In this document: positions 42,866 through 51,725 of the stretch, piece after piece | How positions within the stretch are numbered: the stretch's first letter is position 1 | How the letters are laid out: each line of letters starts with the position of its first letter | Source of the DNA: Candidatus Poribacteria bacterium | GTDB lineage: Bacteria; Poribacteria; WGA-4E; WGA-3G | Length of the DNA stretch: 64,000 nucleotides | Direction: 5' to 3' | Assembly (NCBI GenBank): GCA_022819945.1 | Contig: JAJEGI010000108.1 | Location: 1 to 64,000, forward strand | Program-made: the position numbers and the translations under genes | Notes under the pieces: model-generated | Told to the model about the DNA's origin: nothing | What the model saw: the letters and a program-made list of their open reading frames with translations, nothing else | Database searches by the model: none

Positions 42866-45349
42866 TTACCATGCCCGAATCTTTGATAATTCAGTCTGCT
42901 TCTGACACAAACCGGCATAAGTGCCGTCTTTAGCAATAAGTTCCTCATGCGTCCCGATTTCGTCAACCTCACCTTCTTTCAGCACAACAAGTCGGTCAGC
43001 ATATTTTAGAGTTGACAGTCTGTGTGCAATAGCAAACACAGTTCTCCCTTGAATAAGGCGTTCCAATGCCTCTTGGATCTTTGACTCCGTTTCAGTATCA
43101 ACAGAGGAAGTCGCCTCATCTAAAATAAGGATGCGCGGACTTTTCAAAATTGCGCGTGCGATAGAGATACGCTGCCGCTCGCCCCCGGAAACCCGTGCAC
43201 CTCTTTCACCCACCATGGTGTCGTAACCGTCGGGAAACTTAACGATAAAATCGTGGGCATTTGCCGCCTTCGCAGCAGCAATGATCTCCATCCGAGATGC
43301 CCCTGGTTTCGAGTAACCGATATTCTCGGCGATTGTGCCTTGGAACAGGAACGGATCCTGCAACACGACACCAATCTGTTGGCGCAACGCCTTCACCTGG
43401 ATGTCGCGACTGTCGTGGCCATCAATTTCTATAACGCCATCGTTCGGGTCATAGAACCGGGTAATGAGGTTGATGAGCGTGCTTTTCCCCGCACCGCTGT
43501 GCCCAACTAACCCTATCATTTCACCGGGTTCCACTGTAAAACTGACCCCGTTGAGCGCATTTTTCTCGTTATCATAAGAGAAATGGACATCTCTAAATTC
43601 GACAGCACCACGTATATTTCTAAGAGCTACCGCATCGTTCTTATCAGCGACACTCGGCGGTGTGTCCATAATTTCAAAAACACGCTCGGCGGAAGTGCCT
43701 GCCCGGATAAATCTTTCGTTCATCTGACAGAGCGTATACACAGGCCTAATAAATCCCGCCATATACCCCTGAAACAGCACAAGCGTACCGAGGGTTAAAT
43801 CGTCTTGGAAGATCTGCCATCCGCCGACGAGCCAAATCAAAATGGACCCGGAAAAGGTGATAAATTCCATAATCGGACGGTAAAACGTTCCTAGTTTTGC
43901 TGCGTTCATCTCACCCGCAAACACCTGATGGGTCATATCGCTAAACCGGTTTATCTCGTAGCGTTCACGCGCAAATGCCTTGACAACCCGAACCCCTGGA
44001 ATCGTACTCGCCAGAATCGTGCTAATGTTGGCATACCGTTTCCATAAAACGTGGTACACCTTACTCATCTTCTTCCCAAAAAAGATCGTGAAGAAGATAA
44101 GACACGGGATCGGGATCAACGTCCAGAGCGCAAGCTTCCAACTGAAATAGAACATGATCGCGCACATATAGATGATTGACAGAGAATCCCCGACAATATC
44201 CTGTAACCCACTCGAGATGAAATCTCGAAGCCGTGATACATCGTGCGTGATTCTTGACATCAAGTTCCCGGTATCGCGATCATGGAAAAAATCAATAGAG
44301 AGCGCGTTTAGATGCTCATAAGTCTCGTTCTGGAGCCGTCGCGTGACATTCTGTCCTACCCACGCCATCATATATCCACGTATAGCAGAAGCTACCATTC
44401 TGAAGACGTTAACACCAGCCATGAGGAGCACAATCCCTATTAGATGCCCGAAACTTCCACCGACCGGTATGTTAGCGAACCACTGACTTAAGAAGTCTAC
44501 AGTCCCTTGCAGGTGTCCCCAATCTGTTTCTGGAATCGGTACGCCTGTAGAGACAGCATGTCCGACCGGCGTTAGAATTCTGTCAATTAGGTCTCTACTG
44601 AGTATCCCTGGGTAAAGCCCTACGAGACGGATGACCATCATGATGAGGAACGCCGGCACAATAACATGCAAAAACGGGACAGCGTACTTCAGGAGTCGAA
44701 AGATGAGCTTTCCTTTTTGGACACAATTGACACACACACCCGACCAACTCGGAATGGGATGACCACACTTCTCACAGCGCCTTTTATCGCCTCCAAAGGG
44801 CATACCCCCTGGGCCCCGTCCACGCCTGCCGCGTCCGCGTCTACCATCTGAATTCGCCTCAGCTTGTGGAATTAATTGTTCTAACTCTGAAACAGCAAGA
44901 CCGAACTTAGGGGTTAACCGTTTTGAGTAGCGCGCGAGTTCAAACGCGTTGTCCGCAGTACTCACTTTGAGAATGTTATTCCCGTACATCTCAAGGATTT
45001 CGACATCTTCGATAGACGAAAGCGGTACCTCTCGCATGTGGTGTCCGAGAACACCATTCTGATTAAAAGCAATGAGCCGCCTGTTCGTAATTAACAACCA
45101 ATCCTTACCGTAGGTACCATCAAAGCGCAGATCCGTCGAAACAGATACTTTGATCTCTTCTCCGGGTTCAAAAAGTGCTTCTGCTTGTTCTTTTAGGCGT
45201 TCAGGCACCTCTTCTGTCGTTGACAAGGGTTCATGGTCTAACTTCCGTAGGCGTCCGCCGCCATTACTATAAGAACTCGACCGTCGTCTCCGAGATGACC
45301 TTCCGCTGTCGAAACCTTGCATTGAGTCGCGCATAAATCCATCCCTCAC
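42866..45349 (-). CDS. ABC exporter with N-terminal PH-like and zinc-ribbon domains (DUF1854-associated type)
   Basis: 827 residues. The N-terminus has a PH-like region (DWLLITNRRLIAFNQNGVLG), then a zinc ribbon (CEKCGHPIPSWSGVCVNC), a type I exporter transmembrane domain with about six helices (MSRITHDVSRLRDF intracellular loop), and a nucleotide-binding domain with Walker A GHSGAGKS, signature VSGGERQR, and Walker B LILDEATSSVD. The layout matches the ABC proteins known next to DUF1854. The transported substrate is unknown. ATG 45349; an in-frame ATG six codons on is also possible. Confidence 0.92.
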   Translation of the reverse strand: MRDGFMRDSMQGFDSGRSSRRRRSSSYSNGGGRLRKLDHEPLSTTEEVPERLKEQAEALFEPGEEIKVSVSTDLRFDGTYGKDWLLITNRRLIAFNQNGVLGHHMREVPLSSIEDVEILEMYGNNILKVSTADNAFELARYSKRLTPKFGLAVSELEQLIPQAEANSDGRRGRGRRGRGPGGMPFGGDKRRCEKCGHPIPSWSGVCVNCVQKGKLIFRLLKYAVPFLHVIVPAFLIMMVIRLVGLYPGILSRDLIDRILTPVGHAVSTGVPIPETDWGHLQGTVDFLSQWFANIPVGGSFGHLIGIVLLMAGVNVFRMVASAIRGYMMAWVGQNVTRRLQNETYEHLNALSIDFFHDRDTGNLMSRITHDVSRLRDFISSGLQDIVGDSLSIIYMCAIMFYFSWKLALWTLIPIPCLIFFTIFFGKKMSKVYHVLWKRYANISTILASTIPGVRVVKAFARERYEINRFSDMTHQVFAGEMNAAKLGTFYRPIMEFITFSGSILIWLVGGWQIFQDDLTLGTLVLFQGYMAGFIRPVYTLCQMNERFIRAGTSAERVFEIMDTPPSVADKNDAVALRNIRGAVEFRDVHFSYDNEKNALNGVSFTVEPGEMIGLVGHSGAGKSTLINLITRFYDPNDGVIEIDGHDSRDIQVKALRQQIGVVLQDPFLFQGTIAENIGYSKPGASRMEIIAAAKAANAHDFIVKFPDGYDTMVGERGARVSGGERQRISIARAILKSPRILILDEATSSVDTETESKIQEALERLIQGRTVFAIAHRLSTLKYADRLVVLKEGEVDEIGTHEELIAKDGTYAGLCQKQTELSKIRAW

Positions 45350-45503
45350 AGATTAAACGTGTGGCTTCTAAACACTTAAGATACTTTATTTAACGAAAAT
45401 GTGGCAAAAAAGTTGAATTAAAAATGCAAAATGCCTGTAAGAAGGCACAAGTAACCTCCAAATCAGGCATTTGGCTCGCCAAAACAGCATTCTTCGGGTC
45501 AAT

Positions 45504-45920
45504 TTACGGGTTCGGTGGTGACGTACAGATTAGCACCTCCATCGACTCATCGCCTGTGTTCTCAATCCCGTGTTCACACCACGGCGGGAGGTGGATGAAC
45601 GTCCCCGCTTCAACAGGCACTTTTTCACCGGCAAGCGTCATCACGCCTTTACCTTTTAGGATGACGTAGCACTCCTCGGTGTGATGACTTCCCGGTTCAA
45701 GAACGACGTGCGGTGGAACAAAAAACACGACGAGCCCCAAATTTTGCGCAGGCGCGTTCGAGTTCGCTGGATGCACGACACGCACCCCGATCCCATCACA
45801 ACCCGGATACCTTACCGGCACCCCGTCTTGAACCGTGACAACATTTGCTTGCACCTGATGTGCCGGTTTCGGAATAGGGGGTTCGCCTTGATACCCTTTA
45901 AATGTAGTAATCTTTGCCAT
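45504..45920 (-). CDS. Cupin domain protein
   Basis: A small beta-barrel protein with the two cupin motifs: GSHHTEECYVILKGKG (histidine/glutamate metal ligands) and AGTFIHLPPWCEHGIEN. ATG 45920 gives 138 residues. Members include mannose isomerase-like and oxygenase-like proteins, so the role cannot be fixed. The left end of the TnpB element lies only about 14 bp upstream, and the cupin promoter may have been displaced by it. Confidence 0.88.
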   Translation of the reverse strand: MAKITTFKGYQGEPPIPKPAHQVQANVVTVQDGVPVRYPGCDGIGVRVVHPANSNAPAQNLGLVVFFVPPHVVLEPGSHHTEECYVILKGKGVMTLAGEKVPVEAGTFIHLPPWCEHGIENTGDESMEVLICTSPPNP

Positions 45921-46123
45921 TTTTATCAATCTTCGGGCAGGAGACCCCATGCTTTAGCTTGGGGAGGCATGCCCGCTCCTATGTTTTTTCTTGACATTAT
46001 CGCCAAAATGTAGGACAATTATTAGCGTGTCAGAGCGGCAGACATGTCAAGCGTAATCGTAAGGTTACGCGTCTGCCTGCCTACCTACTTGCCAGGGGTT
46101 AAATCTGTGAACTGTGAATCACT

Positions 46124-47278
46124 ATGCGAAAAAAACGAAAACAAAAACGTAAGCGTAGAACACATAAATATCAGATACGCGAACATCCGCAAAACATGCG
46201 ACTCGGCAACATGCTTGACGATCTTAGCGATGTTCACAACCACTTCTTGGCATTGGAAAACCGCTATTATCGTATCTACGGCAAGTATGCGGGACGTTAC
46301 CGCCTGCAACCGCATTTGACGAAGTTGCTTAAACGCACCAAGAAACATTGGGCGTGGATTCCTCGGGCTACGCTTGACGAGGTGATTATCCGCCTGCATA
46401 TCGCTTGGGAATGCTTCTTTGACTTCCCCCATGTGGGTCGCCCAAAGTTCAAGAAGCGTGAGAAATACCGTTCTGCGAAGTTTCAAAGTGGTTATCTCCT
46501 TGAAGAAGGACGTGTTCGCCTCTCTTTCAAAGCGTGGGATGAACCCTCGCAAACCTTAAAATTTAACAAACGTTGGTTTTCTTTCCATCACCACCGCGAT
46601 TGGAAAGGCGAGGTTCGTTATATCCAAATCCTTCGCGACAGTGTAGGAACATATTGGCTCTATGTCGTGACAGATGACACGTCGAAAGAAGTGTTGCCCG
46701 CTACAGGTGAAAGCGTAGGGGTGGACTTCGGTATGGATACCTATCTGACACTCAACACTGGTGAGAAGATACAGTCCCCTCAATTCTTGAAGCAATCCTT
46801 GACCGATCTCCGAAAATTCAACAAAAACCTTTCGCGTAAAGTTAAAGGCTCTAACAATTGGTGGCGTGCCATCCGTCAACTTGCTCGGCTCTACAGACAT
46901 ATCACCAACCAACGCAGAGATTGGCATTTCAAACTTGCCACAGACCTCTGCCGAAGGTTTGATACTATCGTCACTGAGACATTGAACCTTGAGGGTATGA
47001 AACGCCTCTGGGGACGCAAGGTTTCTGACCTTGCTTTCGGAGAGTTTGTTGAGATATTGGAATACAAGTGTTTCAAACATAATCGCGACTTCCGTCAAGT
47101 TGGTCAATGGACAGCTACAACGAAACCGTGCAGTGATTGTGGTTTTCACAACGAAAACCTAACGCTTTCAGATCGGCAGTGGATATGTCCCGAATGTGGT
47201 TCACACCACGACAGAGACGTCAACGCTGCAGTAAACATTTTGAGGGCTGCTTGTGATCCCTCTGTGGAGCAGATGTAA
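46124..47278 (+). CDS. tnpB: TnpB family RNA-guided nuclease (IS605 OrfB)
   Basis: RuvC catalytic acidic residues are visible: VGVDFGMDTY (motif I aspartate), VTETLNLEGM (motif II glutamate), and the aspartate in HDRDVNAAVNI (motif III). Between II and III a four-cysteine zinc finger (CSDCGF...CPECGS) is intact. 384 residues, close to typical TnpB. The N-terminus is very basic (RKKRKQKRKRR), suitable for RNA contact. TnpB cuts DNA using a guide RNA from the element's right end; here that would span the 3' end of the gene and the downstream hairpins. All catalytic features look functional. Confidence 0.92.
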   Translation: MRKKRKQKRKRRTHKYQIREHPQNMRLGNMLDDLSDVHNHFLALENRYYRIYGKYAGRYRLQPHLTKLLKRTKKHWAWIPRATLDEVIIRLHIAWECFFDFPHVGRPKFKKREKYRSAKFQSGYLLEEGRVRLSFKAWDEPSQTLKFNKRWFSFHHHRDWKGEVRYIQILRDSVGTYWLYVVTDDTSKEVLPATGESVGVDFGMDTYLTLNTGEKIQSPQFLKQSLTDLRKFNKNLSRKVKGSNNWWRAIRQLARLYRHITNQRRDWHFKLATDLCRRFDTIVTETLNLEGMKRLWGRKVSDLAFGEFVEILEYKCFKHNRDFRQVGQWTATTKPCSDCGFHNENLTLSDRQWICPECGSHHDRDVNAAVNILRAACDPSVEQM

Positions 47279-47280
47279 GA

Positions 47281-47345
47281 CGTTTCCGAGGAAACGCGAA
47301 CTGCTACGAAGCACAAGCCCCTGCCTTTAGGTAGTGGGTGCCTTG
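47281..47345 (+). ncRNA. Candidate omega/right-end guide RNA scaffold of the TnpB element
   Basis: Directly after tnpB there is a CGTTTC-CGAG-GAAACG hairpin (47281-47296) and then the right-end hairpin (47317-47341). In studied TnpB elements the scaffold lies here and the guide is the sequence just past the element end. The true 5' and 3' ends are not visible from sequence alone. Confidence 0.45.
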
Positions 47346-47385
47346 ACCTCCTTGAAATAGTTGTTAGTTATCAGTTATAAGTTGT

Positions 47386-47516
47386 TATACCATTTCTAAA
47401 AGATTATATTGCATTGACAGATTGCTTCAAAGGTTCCACAAGACTGCACAGGCTAACGGTTTCCTATGCTACAAAAGAGTTCGTTTATTGAAGCGTTTTC
47501 AATCGGAAATGGTATT
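47386..47516. repeat. MITE-like palindromic element
   Basis: ATACCATTTC (47387-47396) and GAAATGGTAT (47506-47515) are exact inverted repeats about 130 bp apart, with no coding frame inside. It fills the gap between the TnpB element and the SDR gene. Confidence 0.6.
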
Positions 47517-47538
47517 AGTTCCAGAGGTGTAGGTGCAT

Positions 47539-48357
47539 CTACCAATCCCGTGTATAACCAGCAGTCCATCCACCGTCCACTGCAAGCACACTACCGTTGA
47601 TATAACTCGCATCCGGTGAGACGAGGAAAAGCACCGCTGCCGCGATCTCTGTCGTTTCTCCCGGTCTACCAAGTGGAATGTGCGATAACAGACTCGCGGC
47701 ATTCTCTGTATACGCACCATCATCTCCATAGAAGAGTGCCTTCGTGCCACGGGTCAGGGTTGAACCGGGTGCGACCGCGTTCACCAGAATCCCTTCAGGT
47801 CCGAGTTCCAACGCCATTGAACGCGTCAGATTGGCAACGCCTGCCTTCGCTGCGACGTAAGCACTCTGCAAGCGTAACGGCACCAACCCCGCAATAGAAC
47901 TGATGTTAACAATCCGTCCAGTCGCATCCTCCGAACCAGACCTGCTATGCGTTTTAAGGATATATGGGATAACCGCACGACTCGTTGTGAAAACACCGGT
48001 CAAATCAATCTCCAAAATACGGTGCCAATCCTCTATAGTGTATTGATGAATCGGTACCCTATCGCTCTTGGTGTTTATGCCGGCGTTGTTCACCAGAATC
48101 TCTATTTTCCCAAAGTGTCCGGCAATCCGGTCTGCAACAACCTCCATCTGTGCCGCATCCGACACATCACCCTCTATAAACAGACAGGTCCGACCCTGTT
48201 GCTTAATTTCCTCAGCAGTTTCCATCCCTGCCTGTACGTCTATATCAACAATCGCCACATAAGCACCATTATCAATCAACTGATCTACAATCGCGCGACC
48301 GATACCTTGTGCACCCCCTGTAACAACCGCGACTTGCCCTTCAAGTGCCACCTTCAT
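47539..48357 (-). CDS. Short-chain dehydrogenase/reductase (SDR), FabG-like
   Basis: Classical SDR with cofactor motif VVTGGAQGIGRA, the structural NNAGIN, catalytic Ser region VNISSIAG, and Tyr/Lys in YVAAKAGVANLTRS. The acidic residue DIDV after strand 2 suggests NAD(H) preference. 272 residues. ATG overlaps the upstream antiporter stop as ATGA, indicating one operon. Substrate unknown; FabG-type alcohols and sugars are typical. Confidence 0.92.
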   Translation of the reverse strand: MKVALEGQVAVVTGGAQGIGRAIVDQLIDNGAYVAIVDIDVQAGMETAEEIKQQGRTCLFIEGDVSDAAQMEVVADRIAGHFGKIEILVNNAGINTKSDRVPIHQYTIEDWHRILEIDLTGVFTTSRAVIPYILKTHSRSGSEDATGRIVNISSIAGLVPLRLQSAYVAAKAGVANLTRSMALELGPEGILVNAVAPGSTLTRGTKALFYGDDGAYTENAASLLSHIPLGRPGETTEIAAAVLFLVSPDASYINGSVLAVDGGWTAGYTRDW

Positions 48358-50036
48358 ATCGCTCTCCTTTCTTGAAACTTACGGAAGCCTGCTACCCCAT
48401 AAAACAGTAAAATAATTACGGCGGTCCCACACGCAATCCCGATCGCTGAGGAAAGACCGAGCGCGGCGGGGAGATACCCACAAAACAGCGCAATACTCGC
48501 AACAGTGAGGCTATAGGGCAATTGTGTTCGCACATGGTGCAGCGGGTCGCAACTGCTGGCGATAGAACTCAAAATCGTTGTATCCGAAAGCGGCGAGCAG
48601 TGATCCCCGAAGATGGCACCATCCAGCACTGCACCGAGGCAAATGATTGTCGTAAGTCCATAACTACCGCCATCGAGCGAAAACGCCACGGGAATCGCAG
48701 TCGGGATCAAGATCGCCATTGTGCCCCAACTCGTGCCGGTTGCAAAAGAGGTCACGGCCCCACAGATAAACACAAGAATCGGGAACCAGAGCGGCGATAC
48801 AACATCACTGAGCATCATAGCGAGAAAGTCGCCTGTCATCAGCCTGTCGCAACTTGCTTTTAAGCCCCACGCCAATAACAGAATGCTCAACGGCGTGAGA
48901 CTCCCTTTTATACCGTTCCAAACAACCGGAGCGATCTCTGAGAATCGTAGTTTTGAGAGCAGACGTGCGCAGATAATTGAGACGACAAACGCGCTCGCTG
49001 CCGCACAGGCAAGCACCATCACGTTATTCGCCTCTGAAAGCGCGTTCCGCCAAGATGTTAGCGACAGAATAGACCCAGTACCATTGCCATCAATCCAAAA
49101 ACCACCCAATAGCAACCCAAAAAGTGTTAAAAGTGGTAAAACCGCCGAAAAGGGTTGGACAACGGCGTTGGGTAAACTGGTAAAAGATGCGGCGTGTCCG
49201 AGTGCCTGTGCATCTGAGGCAGCAGTCTCTCCTGTCTCTCGTGCACGTGTTTCGGCTTGGTGCATCGCACCATAATCCCTGCCACTGATTGCATTGACGA
49301 TAACAAAGATAATGGTCAACACACAGTAAAACCGAAAACCGAGGGCATCGAAAAACATGGAATACCCGTCACGTCCAAGCCCAAGTGTCCCCGATATATC
49401 TTCAAAGAGTCCAACTTCATAACCGATCCAGGTGCTAACAAACGCGAGACCCGCAATCGGTGCGCTTGTGGAATCCACAAGAAACGCCAACTTTTCACGA
49501 CTGACGCGATGGTGATCGGTGAGCGGACGCATTGTTGGTCCAACAAGCATCGCATTAGAATAATCGCCAATAAAGATGACGATCCCCATCAAACCCGTGA
49601 TAAATTGCGCCGAACGTGGTCCCTTCGCAAACTGAGAGAGCCAGACAACCACGCCGCCAATGCCACCGGAGGCGACTACAACAGAGATCGTCGCCATAAT
49701 CAGAAAAACAAACAGAACCACCCAGAAATTGAAGAGATCTATCCCATCATTGCCGACACTCACGGCACGCACGAACCAGATGGTTTCTGCCACGAAACCG
49801 CTCGGCGTCCCACCTTTCTGATACCAGGAGAGCACAAGCCCAACACCCACTGCTATACAGAGACTCGGAAACAATCGAGTCGTTACAATCGCTAACGTAA
49901 CAGCAAGCAACGGCGGGATGATGCTGTACCATACAAGCGTTTCAGCATCGCTAACCTGTCCTGCACGCCATTGGAAGATGAAACAAAGTCCTAAAAAAAT
50001 TAAAAAGCCAATCCCATATTTTAATTTGGAATTCAT
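48354..50036 (-). CDS. NhaC-type Na+/H+ antiporter family protein
   Basis: About twelve hydrophobic segments over 560 residues. Conserved blocks include FIGDYSNAMLVGPTMRPLTDHHRVSREKLAFL, VDSTSAPIAGLAFVSTWIGYE and FATGTSWGTMAILIPTA, all characteristic of the NhaC-like ion-transporter family, with GDHCSPLSDTTILSSIA near the end. These transporters exchange cations or carry organic anions with Na+. ATG 50036. It is the first gene of the operon with the SDR. Confidence 0.9.
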   Translation of the reverse strand: MNSKLKYGIGFLIFLGLCFIFQWRAGQVSDAETLVWYSIIPPLLAVTLAIVTTRLFPSLCIAVGVGLVLSWYQKGGTPSGFVAETIWFVRAVSVGNDGIDLFNFWVVLFVFLIMATISVVVASGGIGGVVVWLSQFAKGPRSAQFITGLMGIVIFIGDYSNAMLVGPTMRPLTDHHRVSREKLAFLVDSTSAPIAGLAFVSTWIGYEVGLFEDISGTLGLGRDGYSMFFDALGFRFYCVLTIIFVIVNAISGRDYGAMHQAETRARETGETAASDAQALGHAASFTSLPNAVVQPFSAVLPLLTLFGLLLGGFWIDGNGTGSILSLTSWRNALSEANNVMVLACAAASAFVVSIICARLLSKLRFSEIAPVVWNGIKGSLTPLSILLLAWGLKASCDRLMTGDFLAMMLSDVVSPLWFPILVFICGAVTSFATGTSWGTMAILIPTAIPVAFSLDGGSYGLTTIICLGAVLDGAIFGDHCSPLSDTTILSSIASSCDPLHHVRTQLPYSLTVASIALFCGYLPAALGLSSAIGIACGTAVIILLFYGVAGFRKFQERRAI

Positions 50037-50169
50037 CAGCGTCCTCGGTCCGTAAACTTACCTATTCTTGCTTATGTGCATCATAACAACTTTTGATGTC
50101 CCTTGCAAGTCAAAAGTTTGGGTTAGAAAACCCAAGCAAAAACATCCCTACGCATATCATTACACCTCT

Positions 50170-50263
50170 CGTAGGGGCGGGGTCTCCCCGCCCGTTACCA
50201 AGTTAATTCTAAACCTTCCTATAAACGGCTCGTAGGGGCGGGGTCTCCCCGCCCGTTACCAAG
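50170..50263. repeat. Two copies of a 33-bp GC-rich REP-like palindrome
   Basis: The unit CGTAGGGGCGGGGTCTCCCC...(GCCCGTTACCAAG) occurs at 50170-50202 and again at 50231-50263 with no visible change. The centre GGGCGGGG-TCT-CCCCGCCC forms a strong hairpin. They lie in the 497-bp gap 50037-50533. Confidence 0.85.
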
Positions 50264-50412
50264 CACATCAATTGCGCAACACCAACCCAGTATTTGTCTC
50301 GGCTTTACAGTTGCGACATGCATTCCTAACCGCATCTATTATCAAACTCACCTCAGAAAAAACAAATTTTGCATAGAAATACACATTTTTTGAATGAAGT
50401 TTAAGAAAATAT

Positions 50413-50500
50413 TTCGGTAATTGACGGGCAATGAATTGCCCTACTACAAACGGGCGGGTTCGTAGTAGTGCGATTTATCGCACGTTCCAATATTACCGAA
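50413..50500. repeat. Nested palindromic element (88 bp)
   Basis: Outer arms TTCGGTAAT (50413-50421) and ATTACCGAA (50492-50500) enclose two smaller palindromes, GGGCAATGAATTGCCC (50426-50441) and GTGCGATTTATCGCAC (50468-50483). CTACTAC and GTAGTAG also pair across the centre. No gene is present. Confidence 0.75.
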
Positions 50501-50602
50501 TTAATAAATTAATCTTCATAAAAAAAATACAGATTGTGTCGGAATTCACCCCAAATTTGCGTGATTGTATATGAAGCCAGTCATAACTTTATCTCTGGAG
50601 AA

Positions 50603-51419
50603 ATGGGGTCCATAGTTGGGAAGGTGAACGATGTTAGTTTAAATCGGCGATTTGTAGAAACGGACGATGAGAAAGAGGCGCGTGAACTGCTGCGCTTACT
50701 CTCCAACGCGCATTACAAAACCGTCTTCAACGCAGTGAAAAGTCAGGAAAGGGAATCAGCCAGATACCGTCGTAGATCCCGATGCAATCACTAACGAAAC
50801 CTTCTTCAAAGCCTTTGAAAAAAGGAAGCACATCGGAGAGCCAGAGAAGTTAGAAGAATGGTTGGTAACCGCAGCGATAAATCTGATGATTGACAAGATA
50901 AGAAGGGCAAACACCCAGACGCGACGCTTGCCAACTACATCGCTTGATGGACTTTCTGTCAGCGAAAGGGAGGCATACTACGCATCAATGCGCGCGGAAA
51001 GTGATACTAAAAAAGCCGAAGCAGATCAGGCTCAGGTAGAACAACTCCTCCGCCTCCTCGAAGGTAAAGACCGAGAGATTGTAGCGTTTATGCGTGATGG
51101 ACTTTCTCAAAAACAGATAGCCAAAATGATAGAAACTACACCCGGCGCGGTGAAAAGATGGAAACGACTCAAGATATGGACGGCTCCTATTCTGCATCAT
51201 TTGGACGCGTTGATAGACTGCCTCCCCGAGGAGAACGACAGAAATGTTATGGAACGGTACTTCTTGGATGGACAATCGTTCTCGGAAATTACAGAAGCCC
51301 TCGGTCCCTCTCGTTCTACCATCGAGGAGATAGTGAAACGTGTGATAGTCCAGTGGAAGAAAGCTGTGAAGGAAAATCCCACGGATCCCGTCTCCGCAAT
51401 GACTAAGAAGGAGAGATAA
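50603..51419 (+). CDS. Sigma-70-family-like factor interrupted by an apparent frameshift
   Basis: The downstream frame has a sigma region 2-like run (DAITNETFFKAFEKR, EEWLVTAAINLMIDKIRR) and two helix-turn-helix segments (GLSQKQIAKMIETTPGAVKRW and GQSFSEITEALGPSRSTIEEI), a doubled region-4-like layout. The start of region 2 (LLRLLSNAHYKTVFNAVKS) is in another frame that ends at 50794. The downstream frame opens after TGA 50736-50738, so the shift must lie in 50739-50791. ATG 50603 is the likely start. It may be a pseudogene, a programmed shift or an assembly error. It precedes the surface locus and might control it. Confidence 0.7.
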
Positions 51420-51638
51420 CTTTTCAACCCAATGCTGACAACGACTGATTTATGTTCAGCCGGTGTCGGTAATCAATTAGGGAACTTCGCAACTGTTGCG
51501 AGTTCACCCAAACGCTATTGTCTGGATAGCAACTGTATCCGAATGTCGAAAAATCGTATTTCTTGGCAATTAATTCTTAAACTTGATACAATGATAGGAG
51601 AACCTTCTGTTAGATCTCCATTTTTGTTGTATTCAACT

Positions 51639-51690
51639 CGACACAGACGTGTGTCGAAAACCATAAGCCACTGCGTCTTTTCTACGCAGT
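51639..51690 (+). promoter_or_regulatory. Two adjacent perfect hairpins in the leader of the surface locus
   Basis: TCGACACA-GACG-TGTGTCGA (51639-51658, 8-bp stem, tetraloop) and ACTGCGT-CTTTTCT-ACGCAGT (51670-51690, 7-bp stem) lie just before the 51726 gene. The 306-bp gap 51420-51725 shows no other gene; the track's 98-residue upstream extension there lacks protein-like features. They could be operators, a terminator pair or RNA control elements. Confidence 0.6.
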
Positions 51691-51725
51691 CCTTTCCACA
51701 CCGAAAGCGGCGTAAAGGAGATAGA

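Larger units (their letters stand above)
45934..47345 (+). mobile_element. Solo IS605-family (TnpB-only) element with terminal hairpins
   Basis: The left side has a nested hairpin CGGGCA...CCCCATGC-TTTA-GCTTGGGG...TGCCCG (45934-45975), as in IS605-type ends. The right side has a hairpin GCCCCTGCCTTTAGGTAGTGGGTGC (47317-47341) followed by CCTTGAC. One gene, tnpB, fills the interior. No tnpA is present, so mobility needs a TnpA from elsewhere. Ends are estimated from the hairpins, not from a filled-site comparison. Confidence 0.8.

Noticed and set aside
45991-46019. TTGACA upstream of tnpB as a promoter.
   Set aside because: No acceptable -10 box at 16-18 bp; GACAAT is poor, so not annotated.
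48721-49895. Plus-strand ORFs of 184 and 212 residues opposite the NhaC-type gene.
   Set aside because: Low-complexity shadow frames opposite a confirmed membrane protein.
50170-50263. Considered as a CRISPR array because of the identical 33-bp repeats.
   Set aside because: Only two units, and no cas genes or further repeats anywhere in the window.
50739-50791. Considered calling a programmed frameshift in the sigma-like gene.
   Set aside because: No canonical slippery heptamer for the direction required was seen in the overlap window, so only an apparent frameshift is reported.
51432-51725. Long N-terminal extension of the 51726 gene in the track.
   Set aside because: It contains the two hairpins, has no ribosome site, and the sequence is not protein-like; ATG 51726 has AAAGGAG.
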